Below, one piece after another: positions 63,091 through 64,000 of a stretch of DNA of 64,000 bases. The first letter of the stretch is position 1, and the number at the start of each line of letters is the position of its first letter. The notes beneath the pieces are model-generated. The model worked only from the letters and a program-made list of their open reading frames with translations. It was not told the origin of the DNA and did no database searches. The translations under genes and the position numbers were made by a program. Origin of the DNA: Sporosarcina globispora (GTDB lineage Bacteria; Bacillota; Bacilli; Bacillales; Cytobacillaceae); contig NZ_LGUF01000007.1 of assembly GCF_001274725.1 (NCBI RefSeq), positions 4,716,430 to 4,780,429 of the forward strand. The letters run 5' to 3'.

Positions 63091-64000
63091 TCATTTATGG
63101 AAACTAGGCTTATAGAATGAACGGTTATCCAGAGCAAATACCCGCTCCGAAAATTCTCCTGGTTTCACCCTCTCAAGGGCTCTATCAAGCATATTCATTT
63201 TTGCATCAATATTATCGATATAATGAAGAATTTCTGCTTCCTTGATTAGCGGCGGCTTCGGACTGCCCCATTCCGCCTTGCCGTGATGAGAGAGAACCAG
63301 GTGCTGCAGAATCATGATTTCTTCACTGTTAATCCCAAGCTCCTCCGCTGCTTTTCCAATTTCATTAATCATAATTGTAATATGTCCAAGTAAATTTCCT
63401 TCTACCGTATAGGAGGTTGAAATCGGTCCAGACAGCTCTGTTATTTTCCCTAAATCATGCAAAATGACCCCTGCGTATAACAGGTCTTTGTCAAGTGTTG
63501 GATATAGGCTGGCAATCGCTTTAGCCAGATCAAGCATGGATACGACATGATAGGCCAGCCCTGACACAAATTCATGATGATTCTTGGTTGCCGCCGGATA
63601 TTCAAGGAAATCCTTTTGGTGCTTCTTCAGAAGATGGCGAGTGATCCTTTGGATATTCGGATTTTTCATTTCAAATATATATTGAGTGATTTTACTCATC
63701 ATTTCATCCGTACTTAATGGTGCTGTTTCGAGAAAGTCTGCCAGCTTGACAGGGTCTGTTGGAGACGCCGGACGAATCTGGCGGATTCTTAGCTGATTGC
63801 GTCCACGGTAATTTAAAATGTCCCCTGCTACTTTTACAATGGTTTCAGGGCTATAGTTTTTAGCATCATCATCAGAAACATCCCAAAGCTTGGCTTCAAT
63901 TTCTCCGCTTTGGTCCTGGAAAATAAGTGTCAAGAAAGGCTTCCCATTACTCGCAATCCCTTTAACTGCACTTTTTATAAGCAGAAAAAGCTCGATATGC
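63091..64000 (-). CDS. yhaM: 3'-5' exoribonuclease YhaM, 5' end outside window
   Basis: About 303 residues visible. The frame stays open to the right edge ([20 protein letters not shown]...), so roughly a dozen N-terminal residues are missing compared with 314-residue YhaM; the internal TTG at 63933 is not the true start. An OB-fold ([15 protein letters not shown]) precedes an HD domain ([49 protein letters not shown]). It shortens RNA and single-stranded DNA from the 3' end. Confidence 0.94.
   Translation of the reverse strand, partial: HIELFLLIKSAVKGIASNGKPFLTLIFQDQSGEIEAKLWDVSDDDAKNYSPETIVKVAGDILNYRGRNQLRIRQIRPASPTDPVKLADFLETAPLSTDEMMSKITQYIFEMKNPNIQRITRHLLKKHQKDFLEYPAATKNHHEFVSGLAYHVVSMLDLAKAIASLYPTLDKDLLYAGVILHDLGKITELSGPISTSYTVEGNLLGHITIMINEIGKAAEELGINSEEIMILQHLVLSHHGKAEWGSPKPPLIKEAEILHYIDNIDAKMNMLDRALERVKPGEFSERVFALDNRSFYKPSFHK

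Noticed and set aside
63091-63933. Complete yhaM with start at 63933
   Set aside because: The frame stays open upstream and matches the YhaM N-terminal region, so the gene is cut by the window edge instead.

Overview
The window is a stretch of low-to-mid GC Firmicute chromosome from the family Bacillaceae. The proteins read as close relatives of Bacillus subtilis YisN, YisL, YisK, GerPA-F, AddAB, ComK, LplJ, YhgD/YhgE, HemEHY, EcsABC, Hit, SerC, TrpP, YhaH, Hpr/ScoC, PrsA and YhaM, in almost the order of the B. subtilis yis-yhj-yhf-yhg-yha region. A Cytobacillus/Mesobacillus-type spore former is my best guess; that is inference from protein resemblance, not a database match. No rRNA, tRNA, transposase, phage or CRISPR array was seen.

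Layout. 1-7.4 kb: asparagine synthetase (cut by the left edge), yisN, yisL, yisK, a DUF418 membrane protein and an acyl-CoA ligase. 7.6-9.6 kb: the six-gene gerP spore-germinant permeability operon behind a sigma-K-type promoter. 9.8-17.1 kb: addBA recombination nuclease, without the sbcDC pair that follows it in B. subtilis. 17.2-20.4 kb: a decayed MFS transporter piece, a GNAT acetyltransferase, and a thiolase plus acetoacetyl-CoA-type reductase. 20.9-26.7 kb: sipV, yhjE, an LCP cell-wall ligase, a frameshifted S9 peptidase, yhjD and comK. 26.9-38.6 kb: an IDEAL-domain protein, the M48 protease yhfN, azlCD with a divergent XRE-cupin regulator, an ABC importer operon of the ABC_sub_bind type, enoyl-CoA hydratase, lcfB with a FadR operator, lplJ, yhfI and yhfH. 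38.6-46.2 kb: the yhgE/yhgD pair, haem synthesis hemEHY and haem monooxygenase hmoB. 46.2-55.2 kb: liaFSR, a large permease, a PAP2 phosphatase, amidohydrolase yhaA and ecsABC. 55.8-64 kb: hit, serC, trpP, yhaH, hpr, a DUF3267 protein, two tiny YjcZ-like proteins, prsA, yhaL and yhaM (cut by the right edge).

Themes. Sporulation and germination (gerP, probably asnO, yhaL, YjcZ-like), competence and transition-state control (comK, hpr), secretion (sipV, prsA, ecs), envelope stress (lia, LCP) and fatty-acid metabolism (lcfB, a second ligase, hydratase, thiolase, reductase) all sit here, mostly in short operons closed by clear intrinsic terminators.

Most notable beyond the genes: (1) a family of dispersed intergenic repeats (five long copies and one minimal) with conserved ends and interchangeable hairpin modules; (2) a 630-bp gap between ecsA and hit with reiterated sequence blocks and an orphan terminator, suggesting a small transcript; (3) matched dyad operators in front of yhgD and yhgE; (4) an 18-bp perfect palindrome between azlC and its putative regulator; (5) a run of (G/T)AG triplets covering the trpP ribosome binding site, as expected for TRAP control; (6) an 8-bp tandem repeat at the transcription start of the ABC importer operon; (7) LexA-like, Fnr-like and FadR sites in front of yhjD, yisL and lcfB.
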